A stretch of DNA of 64,000 nt, taken from Bathymodiolus brooksi. Lineage: Eukaryota; Mollusca; Bivalvia; Mytilida; Modiolidae. The notes under the pieces are model-generated. The model was not told the DNA's origin. It worked only from the letters and a program-made list of their open reading frames with translations, and searched no databases. The first letter of the stretch is position 1. Every line of letters starts with the position of its first letter. Positions 34,669-45,970 of the stretch are shown here, in pieces. The translations under genes and the position numbers were made by a program. The stretch covers positions 106,465,906-106,529,905 of the forward strand of contig OY804577.1 of the NCBI GenBank assembly GCA_963680875.1, read 5' to 3'.

Positions 34669-34895
34669 CACGACGGGTGCAACTAGTGGAGCAGGAACTG
34701 CCTACCCTTCCAGAGCACTTAAGTTCACCCCCGGTTTTTAGTGGGGTTCGTGTTACTCGATCTTTAGTTTTATGGGTATGTTTTGTAGATTGTTATTTGT
34801 CCTTTTGTACTTTTTCTTTTGGCCATTGTGTTGTCTGTTCCTCTACGATATACGGATTCTGATTGCCTCTTTGGTATCTTCAAACTCTTCTTAAT
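34669..34895 (+). mobile_element. 3' region of the Penelope-like element (family P reference copy)
   Basis: It follows the RT relic without a break: ACGACGGGTGCAACTAGTGG, AGCAGGAACTGCCTACCC, TTTTAGTGGGGTTCGTGTTA, GTCCTTTTGTACTTTTTC, ending GATTGCCTCTTTGGTATCTT. This linkage explains the scattered copies at 11318, 21576, 43617, 47250, 54040 and 62808 as retroelement 3' ends. The 61-codon frame inside recurs in other copies without a plausible protein. Confidence 0.75.
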
Positions 34896-35130
34896 TTGGA
34901 ATACGATTATCGTTCGAGAATATGAAATACTATTCTTACATTTTTATAATAGTAGATATATATTGGATTAGTATCCAAATGTTCAACCAAGTATTTAGAG
35001 GAATAATGCCACATAAATATGAATATTTTTCAATATTTATGAATGGATTTAGGTGTAGATGAACATGTGGACAGTATGAAGTAATAGAATTGTTTTCAGT
35101 TCCCATGAAAATGAAAGTTTTTGGTCTATG

Positions 35131-35290
35131 AAACTAGTTTGGTGACCGCTCGATAGTCCGAAGGTCCATTACTCCGAAAGTTCATTAGTCCGAAGGTCCG
35201 TTAGTCCGATGGTTCATTAGTCCGAAGGTCCGTTAGTTCGAAGGTTCATTAGTCCGAAGGTCCGTTAGTCCGAACATTTTAAGGTCTGTT
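35131..35290 (+). repeat. TTAGTCCGAAGGTCCG iteration, left array
   Basis: After AAACTAGTTTGG there are about nine imperfect copies of a 13-16-bp motif alternating TTAGTCCGAAGG with TCCG or TTCA. An inverted counterpart with the same flanking AAACTAGTT lies at 38092-38186. Confidence 0.85.
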
Positions 35291-36719
35291 AGTCTTGTTT
35301 TTCGACCAAAGGCTAGGTATCGAACAGTGTTGAATTGATTTGATATTCAGTCCTTTATCAAATTAAGTAAGATAAGCAAGATACTCATATTCACATCCTG
35401 ACTAAGCAGTGGTCTATCCAGGTGGGTTGTAGGCTGTACGCCCGGCTCTTGCTAGCAAAAAAAATGTGTAATCGGTAAATATAGGTAAAACTTAAAACAT
35501 TTTGTAGAAAACACGCCAAAAATTGCACCAAACCCCTGTTTTGTAATTATGGTTCCAAGCGTGCCAAAAAACGGAAAAAAAACGCGTCGTCTCTGTAATA
35601 TATGGAAATCATTCCAATGAAGTAAACCCTCCACTAAAACTCTGATCTTAACCAAATATGTTTAATATTAAAACTTAAAAGATATTTAGTCAAAGATTAT
35701 TTTTAAGACCCGTTGTTGATCCAATTAACAACTGGGATTTTTTTGCTTAATAAACATTTCAGAATAGTCTTAGACTTGTCATTTACTCTTTACGAACTAC
35801 TGAAAGAGTCCCTTTTGGTACGACACAAACGAGACGATCTCTGAGAAAGGGATTAGAAAACATAAAAGCACATCTGAAATTAAGTTTTGTGAGGGACAAG
35901 TACATTCCATTAAAAGAGAATACATAAAATCATTAAACAGACGTTCTAATGTACAACTGATGGTACGGAGTGTAACCTCAAATATATACATTGTTGTACC
36001 AATTATTATGGAATATTGAAAACTCCAATCAACTACCGCAACACCTTAAGCATACGCTTACCAAATTCTACATCTATGTAATTCCAGAATACCGTGTTCC
36101 ATGGCTGACATATAAAAGTACCCTTTACCAGATACGTGTAACAGATGGGGGGTCTCCTTAGAGATTTTAATCAAGTGGTAAACTGTAGAGGAATAAACAG
36201 TCTGCTGTTAATGTAGAAATTCCAAAGATTGGTACTTAGGTATACACGCATCAGAAACCAAAAATAATATAATATCATAAAAGATCATCTAACAAATGTT
36301 TTATGCATATTACATGTAGGAAAAAACGTACGGGTTAAACTAGAAAAAGAAATCATTATTTCCTGCAATTTCGTTACTTTGTTGTTTTATACCTTAATTT
36401 CTAGTAACACTACATGTTTGCACAAGGCATTTTGGAAAGTCATTTGGAGTTAACTTCAAATATGTGTTTATATTCTAATTTTACACATGTCCCTTTCCTA
36501 CCCCTAACTTAGCAAACCAGTATCCCTTGATTAACCCCTCTTTCGTTGCTGCATCCGGGGTTAACCATCATGTGAATCGCCATTTCATTGGTTAGATAGA
36601 GAGATAGGGTCTTTTGGGGATAAACAGTAGGTGTAAATTTACGTTTATCATTCCATAAATGGGGGGGGGGGGGCATGAGTTTCCCTTTTTGAGCCATCAA
36701 AACTCAAAGCATGCGTCTT
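35291..36719. other. Unassigned interior with a poly-G run
   Basis: No gene or domain recognised. A 13-base G run lies at 36661-36673. Confidence 0.4.
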
Positions 36720-37210
36720 CGGTTTCCCGCGAATACCACAGTCTTTGTAAGTCGTTATTCTGAACGGACGTGTCAAAGATGGCTTACACCATGCCAGGAA
36801 ACCGGGGTGGTACAGTATTGGTGTACAACAATTACAGGTTTCATAGAAACAAAGTAACTTCTACAACAATTCATTGGAGATGTTGGCGAGTAACATGCAG
36901 AGCACCTCTTCAAACAAACCCGGCATACCGAAGACTTTAAAATTGGTAGTCGCTGCTTCTTCGCCAAGCGCGCGTCATATTTATAGGTAGTGACGACTGG
37001 TTGGTTCGATGTCAGAATAATGTGTCCGAGTGGGGGTGACATGTCTTCCTGCGGGCTGTTGCTTCTGTAGCACATTAAAAGTCCGGCTCAGCGTGTCGGT
37101 CTAGTACACAGGGTCTATTCGATTGATTAAACGTTCTCCTCCTGAAATGCATGAAATATCTGCCAATGGACGTTAAGCTACAATCAATCAATCAATCAAT
37201 CAATCAATCT
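36720..37210 (+). mobile_element. Retroposon 3' part ending in (CAAT)n
   Basis: A GC-richer block ends GAAATATCTGCCAATGGACG, TTAAGC and then six CAAT units (37181-37209), the layout of a LINE or SINE 3' end. The 3' end is related to that of the SINE family (GAAATATTGTTGAAAGTGGCG then TTAAACACC). A 100-codon minus-strand frame (36773-37075) is a by-product that I recall from other copies of this repeat. Class uncertain. Confidence 0.6.
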
Positions 37211-37741
37211 TGATCGGTTTCCAACTTAACTAATCACCAGGCGAGCAACGTTGGTTCATTACAGGCTCATTTTCCCCGTTCCCCGACATGTAACAAGATT
37301 ACCTTCTAGAACCAGAACAAAGACAGTACTGTATAATTAATCTTTCTTGGAGTAAAGACTTGTGAGAAAATGCTGTTTTAGAATCTGTAAATTATTCACA
37401 CAAGGAAATTTTAAATTGAAACCATGAAAATACAATGTAACTGAATATACACCAGAAAAAAATGTCACACCAAGCAGGAAACTCATTAAGCATTGACCTG
37501 GAGCAATATTTAATAGCACATACATGTACGAGTTGAAATTAAGAGAAGATGAGAGGGTAACACGAGGTTTCGGTCACGAGGTATGTTCTGTCTTCAAGAA
37601 CTTATTGATGGTTCGGCACTGAAACATCTTAAGTAAAAATGATAACTGTACACACACTTGTTTTGAATTGAGCAGTACTATCGTTGTCGTGACATCTTGA
37701 GGGTTAATAATTCCTTAAATTAAGACATTAACGCCCACTTT
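37211..37741. other. Unassigned stretch
   Basis: No gene or repeat recognised. Confidence 0.4.
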
Positions 37742-38030
37742 ATGATAAACAAGATTGCTACACGTAGCTGTATGTCCCCCGCCAAGGCACATTGCCAGAA
37801 AATAACTATAAGTCCCACAACTCCTAAGAATGTCGAATCAATATGGTGGTATAATATGCACATCTACATATCATGTGTAACAATCCTGCAAAGTTTCATC
37901 AAAATCGGTCAAGCGTTTTTAGAGGAGTTGCGTTCACAAAGTTATTCGGACGGAAGGACGGACGGACGAACGCAGACCACTACTATGTCACTCCGTCGCT
38001 TTGCGGTGGGGGACAAAAAGGGTATACGAG
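37742..38030 (+). repeat. Dispersed marine-invertebrate repeat with GGAC iterations
   Basis: TTTCATCAAAATCGGTCAAG, GGACGGAAGGACGGACGGAC and CGCTTTGCGGTGGGGGACAA form a well-recognised dispersed text in bivalves. The 117-codon frame includes DGRTDGRTQ from the GGAC iterations and is not a protein gene. I do not know the element class. Confidence 0.55.
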
Positions 38031-38091
38031 CTGAATATATACGTTTATTCAAACCAGAAATAATAGAGTTCAAACGTATGGGTGGCCGACA

Positions 38092-38186
38092 TTAGGACAA
38101 ACGGTCCTTCGGACTAACGGACCTCCTGACTAACGAACCTTCGGACTAATGGACCTTCGGACTAACGCCACGGAATCAACTAGTTT
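38092..38186 (-). repeat. TTAGTCCGAAGG iteration, right (inverted) array
   Basis: The reverse complement reads AAACTAGTTGATTCCGTGGC, then GTTAGTCCGAAGGTCCATTA and further copies. It matches the left array at 35131-35290 in opposite orientation. Confidence 0.85.
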
Positions 38187-38194
38187 AACACCGC

Positions 38195-38345
38195 CACCTT
38201 TTATGGAAGTGCCTGTGTCAATCCAGCAAAGTGAGCGGTCATGTATTTGTGTGTTAGGTGTTTCGATTTTTCATCTGTATCTACGATTTTATTTGATTAG
38301 ATCGCGATTTTGGTCAGTGTGCTATTTTGGTATTTCATTTTTTTC
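38195..38345 (+). repeat. Dispersed repeat copy, partner at 45835
   Basis: GGAAGTGCCTGTGTCAATCC, CGATTTTTCATCTGTATC and TATTTGATTAGATCGCG align with 45835-45970 (GAAGTGCCTACACCAAGCC, CGATTTTTCATCTGTTC). Family unknown. Confidence 0.6.
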
Positions 38346-38984
38346 TGACTAAAACCACTTTTATTTGTTTGTTTATAATGGACATGTATATAATTTTACA
38401 AAATAAACGCATTAGACCAGATTTAATACTAGATTATTTGTATCTTACGACATACCACGGAGAGATTAGGAATTTACATCATTGTATTCTATTTTAGTTG
38501 ACACATATTATTTCGCAATACATTTCTACTGCGTCGTATAAAGTCTAAGAATAAACCTGTCGTTTAATGTTAATATTGGCAGACATTTATAAACAATATG
38601 AACACAAGGGGATTAGATAACCGTCATTTGGATTACTCCTTGATGGAATTTTCGAAACAATTTATTTGATATGATGGTCGAGTTAAATTAGACGATCGAA
38701 ATTTAGATGCAAGTGACAATAGATAGGATGGATTCTGAATTAAGTTTCCACAATAATGATAAATGATATAAGTACTAACTCTTTGTGGACTATTGTGAAC
38801 ACGTTGTGATGGGACTGTAGGTGTTGCTAACGTTAATAACATCATAAATATCATAGAACACATCACGGAATGGAACGATCAAACATCTGAGATGACGTAA
38901 GTTGGGCGGAAGTTCACGATGATTGGCTGATAAATTTGGGATAAGGTAGAAATAGCTCGGAATATACCTGATTCTAAAAATATA
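38346..38984. other. Unassigned AT-rich stretch
   Basis: No gene or repeat recognised. Confidence 0.4.
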
Positions 38985-39880
38985 TCGCCAACCGTGCAAT
39001 ATCACTTTTAATCGTGGGATCAACCGTGCAATATCACGAAATACGGAATTGTTAGAAATACACTGTTTCTATATAATTGTAAAAGTACGAAATGTAATAA
39101 TATGATTTATTATACCTCAGTTATAAATTTCTATATAAAAAATTAATTCGATAGTTTTACTATTTTTTCAAGTCTAATGATGAGAAGTAACTGTACCGGC
39201 GGTCATCGGTGAATAGTTTCTTACTATTTGACCGGTAACGTCACACTGTTTCGCGGAATTTTAATGCCGTGTCCGGATTGGTTGTTTGGATTTTACTGTT
39301 TGATCGGAACTAATCTGTTTTCTTAAAATCTAGAGAAACTCGAGCGGAGCAGACGACAGATCGACCTCTTTCAAAAATTTCAAAAAAAATCAAAATTTTC
39401 ATAAGATTTCAAAATTTTCAAAAAATTTCAAAAAATTTTTAGTTTTCCTAAAATTTCCTAAAATTTTAAAATTTTTAAAAATTTCTAAATTCTCAAAAAA
39501 ATTCAAAATTCTAAAATTAAAAAAAAATAAAAATTGCAAATTTTCACAAAATTTTCAAATTTCAATACATTTATGTTGAAGTCTACTTTTTCAAAAGAGT
39601 CAAAATCTTATGAATGACTGGAGAAATAGCATAAAAATGTCCATGAGACAATATTCAGATTTATAATGCAAAATACTGGCAAAAGATGCGTGATTTTATT
39701 GGTCTTTATCATTTTGAGGTGATCATTCAACTATGAGTCTAATGTTTTTCGGTATAATAAAATACTTATAGACTGTGTATTCGGGAATAGCAAGTTTGTT
39801 GTCCTCGAGACACTGACTACCGGTATTGACCGTGCAATATCTCGAAATACGGAATTGTTAGAAATACACTGTTTCTACCG
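38985..39880. repeat. Direct repeats flanking an AAAATTTTC low-complexity block
   Basis: ACCGTGCAATATCACGAAAT, continuing through ACGGAATTGTTAGAAATAC and ACTGTTTCTA, occurs at 39022-39074 and 39828-39880 in the same orientation; a shorter ACCGTGCAATATCAC is at 38991. Between them lies an AAAATTTTCA-type low-complexity tract (about 39366-39570). Confidence 0.75.
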
Positions 39881-40084
39881 ATCATGTCCTCTTGATCATT
39901 GTAATGTGCAAGGAAATCATATATTTTAAGAACTGATTTTATTGGCTGTATAAAAAATGTGGTGATAGGAACTTATCAAATATTTTTAAATGACTCCTGA
40001 TTTACTATGACGAGGATTCACCCGCGCGTAATTAGTGGAAATGATCGGAGCGTGATCAACCTGTTGTTTGTAGGAGGACTCATG

Positions 40085-40247
40085 TCTTATTTGCGTTATT
40101 TGTGCTTGTTTGTACATAGTGGTGTCCAACATATTGTGTTGTGTTTTTGTTTTGTTTTTCTTCGTCTTGTGTACCTTATGTTGCCAGTTTCTCTGGATTG
40201 TCCATTTTTGATTGCCCCTTCGGTATTCCTTAACGTTCATTTACTGA
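40085..40247 (+). repeat. Dispersed repeat, family G
   Basis: CCAACATATTGTGTTGTGTT, TTCTTCGTCTTGTGTACC, GTTGCCAGTTTCTCTGGATT and GCCCCTTCGGTATTCC are the reverse complement of the copies at 12621 and 44265. Confidence 0.65.
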
Positions 40248-40867
40248 CGATGGCATATGATTGACATTACTAATTTTCAATTTACCAGCAGTGGGGAAAT
40301 ATCATTTTCCTATTATATGAAATTATATCTACAGGGGCGTCATAAAAACACAGAGATAATAGTATCTGCAGTCAAAAAATGTATAATGAATATTTCTTTA
40401 TCGTATACTTGGGGACAAAAGTAATGATACTATTTGTCTGGTGAATTCTAAATAAAGGGCAGAGATATAAACTGTAATCAACAAGCAATTACAAAGGGAA
40501 AACAAAAGTACTAACATCTGGACGATACCAACTGTGACAAAGCAAAATGTTACCATTTTATACATTATTGAATTATTTGGTATGAAGCTCTAATTCTTGT
40601 CAAATGCTTGGATTCAAAATGTGTATATGGTACGCAAACATTTTACATGTATATGGACCAGTTAATTCATGATGAAATAGTTCATGCATTTTATTATATT
40701 TTATTTTATTTTTAATCAAACGGATAACATTTGTAAAAAAACAATTATTGACTGATAACGTTGTTTATGATATTGGACTGTTGTCAAAGGAATACGGGGC
40801 AGTAGTCTAACAAATATCAGTCCCTTACCCATTTTATCACATGTTGTTATCAAGAACGTTCTAATCT
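40248..40867. other. Unassigned AT-rich stretch
   Basis: No gene or repeat recognised. Confidence 0.4.
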
Positions 40868-41040
40868 TGAGGGACAGTCGTGGTTATGATTGTATGGTAG
40901 TTGGATTGATAACTACCTATTCAATCAGTACCTATCACCACTAAAGTTGTGAAATCGAATCCCACTCAGGCGATACAACATTATGTGATAAAGTTTGCCA
41001 GTGACTTACGACAGGTCAATGGTTTTCTCCAGGTGATTTT
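40868..41040 (+). mobile_element. 3'-truncated tRNA-derived SINE
   Basis: Head from GACAGTCGTGGTTATGATTG, B-box region GTGAAATCGAATCCCACTC, core AAAGTTTGCCAGTGACTTAC and GACAGGTCAATGGTTTTCTC; sequence identity is lost before the pyrimidine segment. Confidence 0.75.
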
Positions 41041-42369
41041 GTTTACCTAGATTTCGAAATAGGGCTTTGCTCAAACATGAAAAAAGATCCCATGTTATTA
41101 TATTCGTGACTACATGTCCCATGGTAAGTCCAATACCATAAACAGTTAATTTCTAAAAGCACCAGCAAACAGCTTCAATACATCGTTCTCTGATAAGATG
41201 GAAAAGCTGAATTGATTGTTATTTTTACGTTTTAATGAATAGTCTTCTACATAAATCAAAGTAATTATGTTAACAGAGCTACGTGTATTATAACGAATCG
41301 TTTTAGACATATTCATTTATTTTTTACATCATATATAACGGAAAACAGTGAATATAGGTCACACCCACAGCTCCAATCATATGCATTTATTTTCCACCAT
41401 TTGCATCAGGCAAGCTTATATCACAATAGTTTCCAAAAATCATTTATGCGTTTGTTTGATTGTGTAATTGTTGTTACACAATAAAGCATGCAGTTAAATA
41501 GATTGCACTTTTATCAGCTTAGGTATGAGATTGACAAAATACAATACAATGCATAAGATTGGGACGTCTTGCAATGTGTTATCAGTAACCTCTCCCATCA
41601 AACTGTTCCTCATTATGAGCTTCTGCAACTTAAAAGAATAAATAAATAAACAATAATTCATGTATGTAAACAGGGTAGCCCAGGAATGTGCTTCTGGGGT
41701 AGACTAATTGATTGCCAGGGGAAGAAGGTTTAAAAAGTATGCCTTGCAACGGGTCTCTAACGACCACACCCAGCAACCTGTTGCTCATTAGTTGTATTCT
41801 ACCTGCAAAGGGTGTAGCATTCTCTAAGCACGAGGCACTCATTTACGCCCGGTCCTACGGGCTAGTGCTATTCGGGCGTCGCTCCCCACACCTGGCCGAC
41901 ACTCCTATCAGAGACGTTGTAACCTGCAGCAGAGAAAATATGTTCTATTTTCCTCTAGGTGATTAGTGTTAATAATGTTGAAAGTATTACATTATCAGAA
42001 AAGTATTTAGCTAGTCTGATGCACAAGACGTTTCATATGCGTACTATACAATTTAGAAGACCCTGGAATTCTTAGATAATGGAAATTTGGAAATGATGAT
42101 ATTATAGATCTTCGATTGATCTAGGAGATAGTATAACACGTCTTCTCAAAATTAGATCATTATCTCAAAGCAATGATATAGTTTTATAAAAGTAATAAGA
42201 ACTTTAGAGGAAAAGTACAATCAAGTCAATAACATTACATGACTGATTGATTATTGCTTAAGGTTAAATGAAATTACAGAAATATCAGATATATTTTGTG
42301 CAAACAATAGAGTACATGTATAGTGTTTTCAAATGTATGAGGGGGCGGTTTTTTCCCCACTCAAATGTC
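41041..42369. other. Unassigned stretch with a GC-richer island
   Basis: 41690-41935 is GC-richer (CATTTACGCCCGGTCCTACG, TTCGGGCGTCGCTCCCCAC). It has an 84-codon plus-strand and a 70-codon minus-strand frame, neither with a recognisable domain. The rest is AT-rich. Confidence 0.4.
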
Positions 42370-42505
42370 GGATCAATCCGCTCAAATGTCGTGCACCGAC
42401 ATTTGATCGGATTTTCGACTTGTAAGGTTTTACATATGAGCGGAAATTTTATCTCAAAAGAGCGGAATTTACCTGCTCAATCCGCTCAAATGACGTGCAC
42501 CGGTA
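42370..42505. repeat. Palindrome plus direct repeat built on CCGCTCAAATG
   Basis: CAATCCGCTCAAATGTCGTG (42374 on) recurs as CAATCCGCTCAAATGACGTG (42478 on), 104 bp apart. Around the first copy CCGCTCAAATGTCG pairs with CGACATTTGATCGG across TGCAC (42379-42411), and GAGCGGAA occurs twice in between. Confidence 0.75.
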
Positions 42506-42910
42506 TGAGGATGATAAACAAGGGAAATGCGAGGGTCACTTATATGACATGCTAACCTATTGATCACGTTTTTTTTAAATCATTTATCCATTCTTATAAT
42601 GAAAATATCTTAAAAAGGAAATTGTCATGAATTTCCGGATAGCAGGACAGTTTCATAAAATTTCAATACCATTTACTTCCTAAATTAATTAAAATGACAA
42701 AAATCACGGTTGTTGTCTCGTATAAAATTTAGTGTTTCCAAATTTAATATAGAAATATCGAATTAATATGACTCGACCATGTTTTTGTGAAAATAACCTA
42801 TTATACTATTATTCTTTTATTTCTTGAATTTGACACAAATATATTACACGATATCAAGACAATTTATGGAAACAAAAACTTTGTTGGACACCAATATTGT
42901 AAAATAATAT
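42506..42910. other. Unassigned AT-rich stretch
   Basis: No gene or repeat recognised. Confidence 0.4.
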
Positions 42911-42953
42911 ATGGTTGAAAGTGGCGTTAAACACCAAAACCCTAATCCCTAAC
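42911..42953 (+). mobile_element. SINE 3' tail fragment with telomere-like end
   Basis: TATGGTTGAAAGTGGCGTTA followed by AACACCAAAACCCTAATCCC and TAACCC: only the last bases of the SINE family, with an AACCCT-like tail. Confidence 0.7.
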
Positions 42954-43017
42954 CCGTGAAAATATTGTTCCGACTAGTAATCTTAGTCCGATGCTTTATT
43001 TGTTAACTATCTATAGA

Positions 43018-43330
43018 CGTAGATATCTAATTTAGTGCCCACGAAGCGTTTCTTGAACCACCTTCATCAGGTACGATCAAAGTCGAAAGATTGGAAAAAC
43101 AAATAATTTTAAAATCCTTAGGAGCAATAAAATCAAAGGGTCTAAACAGGATAACCAAAATCAGCTAATTTCACCTAATAAATCGTGTCAGTGACGAAGC
43201 ACTGACTACTGGGCGGATCATACCCTCGCAGGTTAATAGTCCAACAGCAGAGGTATCGACCCAATGATAGTAATAAGAATGTAGATATTTAATTTAGTGC
43301 GCACGACGCGTTTTGCAATAACCTTCCACA
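43018..43330 (-). repeat. Dispersed family D with duplicated module
   Basis: GTAGATATCTAATTTAGTGC (43018) and GTAGATATTTAATTTAGTGC (43269) flank a segment containing CACTGACTACTGGGCGGATC and GAGGTATCGACCCAATGATA. The second copy continues GCACGACGCGTTTTGCAATA. Confidence 0.7.
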
Positions 43331-43569
43331 AAGTCGAAATATCCACTTCATACAAAATGTATGTACCACTTTATTTAATAATAAAATATTCATTGTATAA
43401 TTATCAGTATATATATAAATACCAGTCAATAGATAATACAGGTGTTTACCATAAACAAAGATGCTATGACTTATTATTGCAAAGATACAAGAAGCTAATG
43501 ACCAACATTAGAAACGGATAACTAATTAAATACTAAAAGGATTCAATAGCTATGAGTTCCACTGCAGGT

Positions 43570-43605
43570 GTCACGTGGTGTGCACTATATTAGATATCTA
43601 CGTTT
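43570..43605 (+). repeat. Family D scrap
   Basis: GTGTGCACTATATTAGATAT followed by CTACGTTTTTATTTT. Confidence 0.55.
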
Positions 43606-43616
43606 TTATTTTAAGA

Positions 43617-43800
43617 AACCAGAACTGCTTACATTTCGCTAGTGTCCAGGTTCACTCCCGGGTTTTAGTGGGGTATGCATTGGTCATCTTTTAAGTCTTC
43701 TGTGTTGTTGTGTTGTTTTTCTTTGGTTTGTGTCTGTGCTCAATTTTTCTTAATCATTAGATTGGTCAATGAATTAAAGGTTACCATCTTCAAAAAGACA
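43617..43800 (+). mobile_element. Diverged family P/G retroelement tail
   Basis: It starts AACCAGAACTGCTTACATTT with CACTCCCGGGTTTTAGTGGG as in family P, then continues with TGTTGTGTTGTTTTTCTTTG as in family G. It may be a mosaic or an intermediate subfamily. Confidence 0.5.
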
Positions 43801-44264
43801 TGTATAATTCCATAATCCAACAATTGTGTCCAATTTCACCTGTCAAAGAACATGAGACATTTGACATTTAACGTAATCACTTATGCAGCCCACATTTTGA
43901 AAGGTACAAAGCACCATTGTCAATAATATCCATAAATAAAAGTAATAGCGATAAATAACAACGAATAGAAGACCCTGTTATCTTAGATCAAATAGAAAAT
44001 ATGGTATGTAAAAAGCTCAATCAATTTAGTGACAATAGCTACAAGACTGTAGATAAATCTTCAAAACAGACATAAGGTCAGATATAAGACAAAACAGAAC
44101 AAATATTAAATGTTGTAAATATGGAAAAATTGACATCTGCACTATAAATGTCTCCTAAATAACTATATACATCATTGAAATGAATAAAGCTGTATTTGAA
44201 GAAGACACCACTTCAGTCATTAAATTTGACACCTGGTCAACAGATACAACTGAAGTATATATAC
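43801..44264. other. Unassigned AT-rich stretch
   Basis: No gene or repeat recognised. Confidence 0.4.
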
Positions 44265-44390
44265 GTTAGAGAATACCGAAGGGGCAATCAAAAAAGGACA
44301 ATCCAGAGAAACTGGCAACATAAGGTACACAAGACGAAGAAAAACAAAGATAAGGAATAAACAAACGATCATCTCATAAAACACAATGGC
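44265..44390 (-). repeat. Dispersed repeat, family G
   Basis: CGTTAGAGAATACCGAAGGG, GGACAATCCAGAGAAACTGG and GGTACACAAGACGAAGAAAA match the 12621 copy closely. Confidence 0.7.
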
Positions 44391-45588
44391 TTAAATAAAT
44401 TCAGTAACTAAAATGGCCTGTTTACTCATTGTGCTTTCAGCGAGATACAATGTAATTTGAATAGACGTAGGATATGATCGTCAGTATCTATGATTGCAAC
44501 AGATATGTCGTAGCAAATCGAAAACAAGTCAACTTGAACAAGTTGATTGTACATTGACAATAACAAAATGGAAATGAATTAAAAGTAAAAAGGAAATGTA
44601 ATGTTACAATGATATTATTATTATTTTAAATACAAACAGGATGTGATTGTAGCTGATCTTTATAGAACCATAGGGATTGTTTTCTCTGAGAAAGATGGCA
44701 TACACATTGATATCAGATCTTATCTAACCTTTAGAGATAAAAGGAAATTACTTTCCTTTTTCAAAGAGAATCTTAATTCTTGTTGTTCCTGAAACCTGGT
44801 CATTCAAAAACATTTCCATTACTAATTGCACTGAAAAGTTAGTATAGCGAAACCGCTTCATTTAATTTAGGAATTGTGATACCATTCAACAGGATTATAT
44901 CCAACTAAAGATAAATGAATTTAAGGAAGGGTTTCAGTCATCAGTTTAAATCAAAATGTCAAATTTCGAACTTTTTGATGTCTCAGTATTTGTTCATTAA
45001 TATGATCAGTTGTTGTTGTAAACAAAAGTTTTTATATAGATTTTTTATTATCAATATGATAAGAAATATATCTGAAACTAATGTGATTAATTGTTATTGG
45101 ATGAAATTGTGCAACATGGTAAAAATTCTTACCTGTTTGGTATGTTGTGTGAAATGCATCTGCCATGTGCTGCACACGAACAAAGAAGTAACAGTACACC
45201 CAACACGAAGTAACATATTACAGAGGACACCGTTTGCATAGTGTGCAAAGGTTATATAGTTATCTTTAGATTATAAATTTTAATAAAACTGGTGGAAACC
45301 GGCAAATACAAACAAGTCCATTTTGCTTACATCTATCTGAATTTTAATAGGAAGTGCAAAATCGACGTCCATGCACGATTGAAAAAAAAATAAAGCTGTG
45401 GTTTGTTTTAGCATTCAATATTTTATTTTAATATTTTTTGTCTTCAATAATATGAACGCTAAAAGATAATATACATATGACATTTTCACTGGTAATATTT
45501 GCTGTCTGATTGAAAATACAAAGTAATAAACTATTCTCTTGAAAACTAATATTGCATTTACGCTGTTGATTACACAACTCGACATCAG
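44391..45588. other. Unassigned AT-rich stretch
   Basis: The 108-codon frame at 44915-45241 is Cys/Ile-rich with no known domain; nothing else recognised. Confidence 0.4.
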
Positions 45589-45695
45589 TTTCAGATCCAA
45601 TAAATTAGTGATATCTGTGGGATAGCAGGAAACGGTTTCCATATTTATTTAAGCAACAAAAATTCTTCAAATGTCGAAAGTTCATATTTTAATAA
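45589..45695. repeat. 107-bp direct repeat, left copy
   Basis: Nearly identical to 52202-52308 (TTTCAGATCCAATAAATTAG through GAAAGTTCATATTTTAATA), same orientation, differing at only about two positions. Confidence 0.9.
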
Positions 45696-45834
45696 AAAAA
45701 AACTTTTCTTTAAGATTAATTACTCGTCGTAAGTTCATGTTTTAATTAACAAAAGGAAGAAAAACGTTAAATTGTAAATCATTTCACTAAGGGTGCTTTG
45801 GGGGACATAAAATTAGTTTAACACAGACAAGTTG

Positions 45835-45970
45835 TATTGAAGTGCCTACACCAAGCCAGAAAAGTAACTGGTCAGGTATATATTGTGTATTAGGGGTATC
45901 GATTTTTCATCTGTTCATACTATTTTTTAATTAGATTTTGGAATTGTTCCGACAATTTGATATTTTCTAT
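45835..45970 (+). repeat. Dispersed repeat copy, partner at 38195
   Basis: GAAGTGCCTACACCAAGCC and CGATTTTTCATCTGTTC align with 38195-38345. Confidence 0.6.

Noticed and set aside
36773..37075. Cys-rich 100-residue secreted-like peptide
   Set aside because: It is the antisense reading of a CAAT-tailed retroposon that I recall from many repeat copies. No signal peptide, and no support as a gene.
37742..38095. 117-codon protein with a DGRTDGRTQ motif
   Set aside because: The motif is the translation of a GGAC microsatellite inside a dispersed repeat.
42936..42953. Interstitial telomere
   Set aside because: Only two or three imperfect AACCCT units directly after a SINE 3' end. Best read as a SINE tail.
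44915..45241. Cys-rich 108-residue peptide resembling a small toxin or defence peptide
   Set aside because: Cysteines are not in a recognised framework, there is no signal peptide, and the region is AT-rich with random-looking frames.
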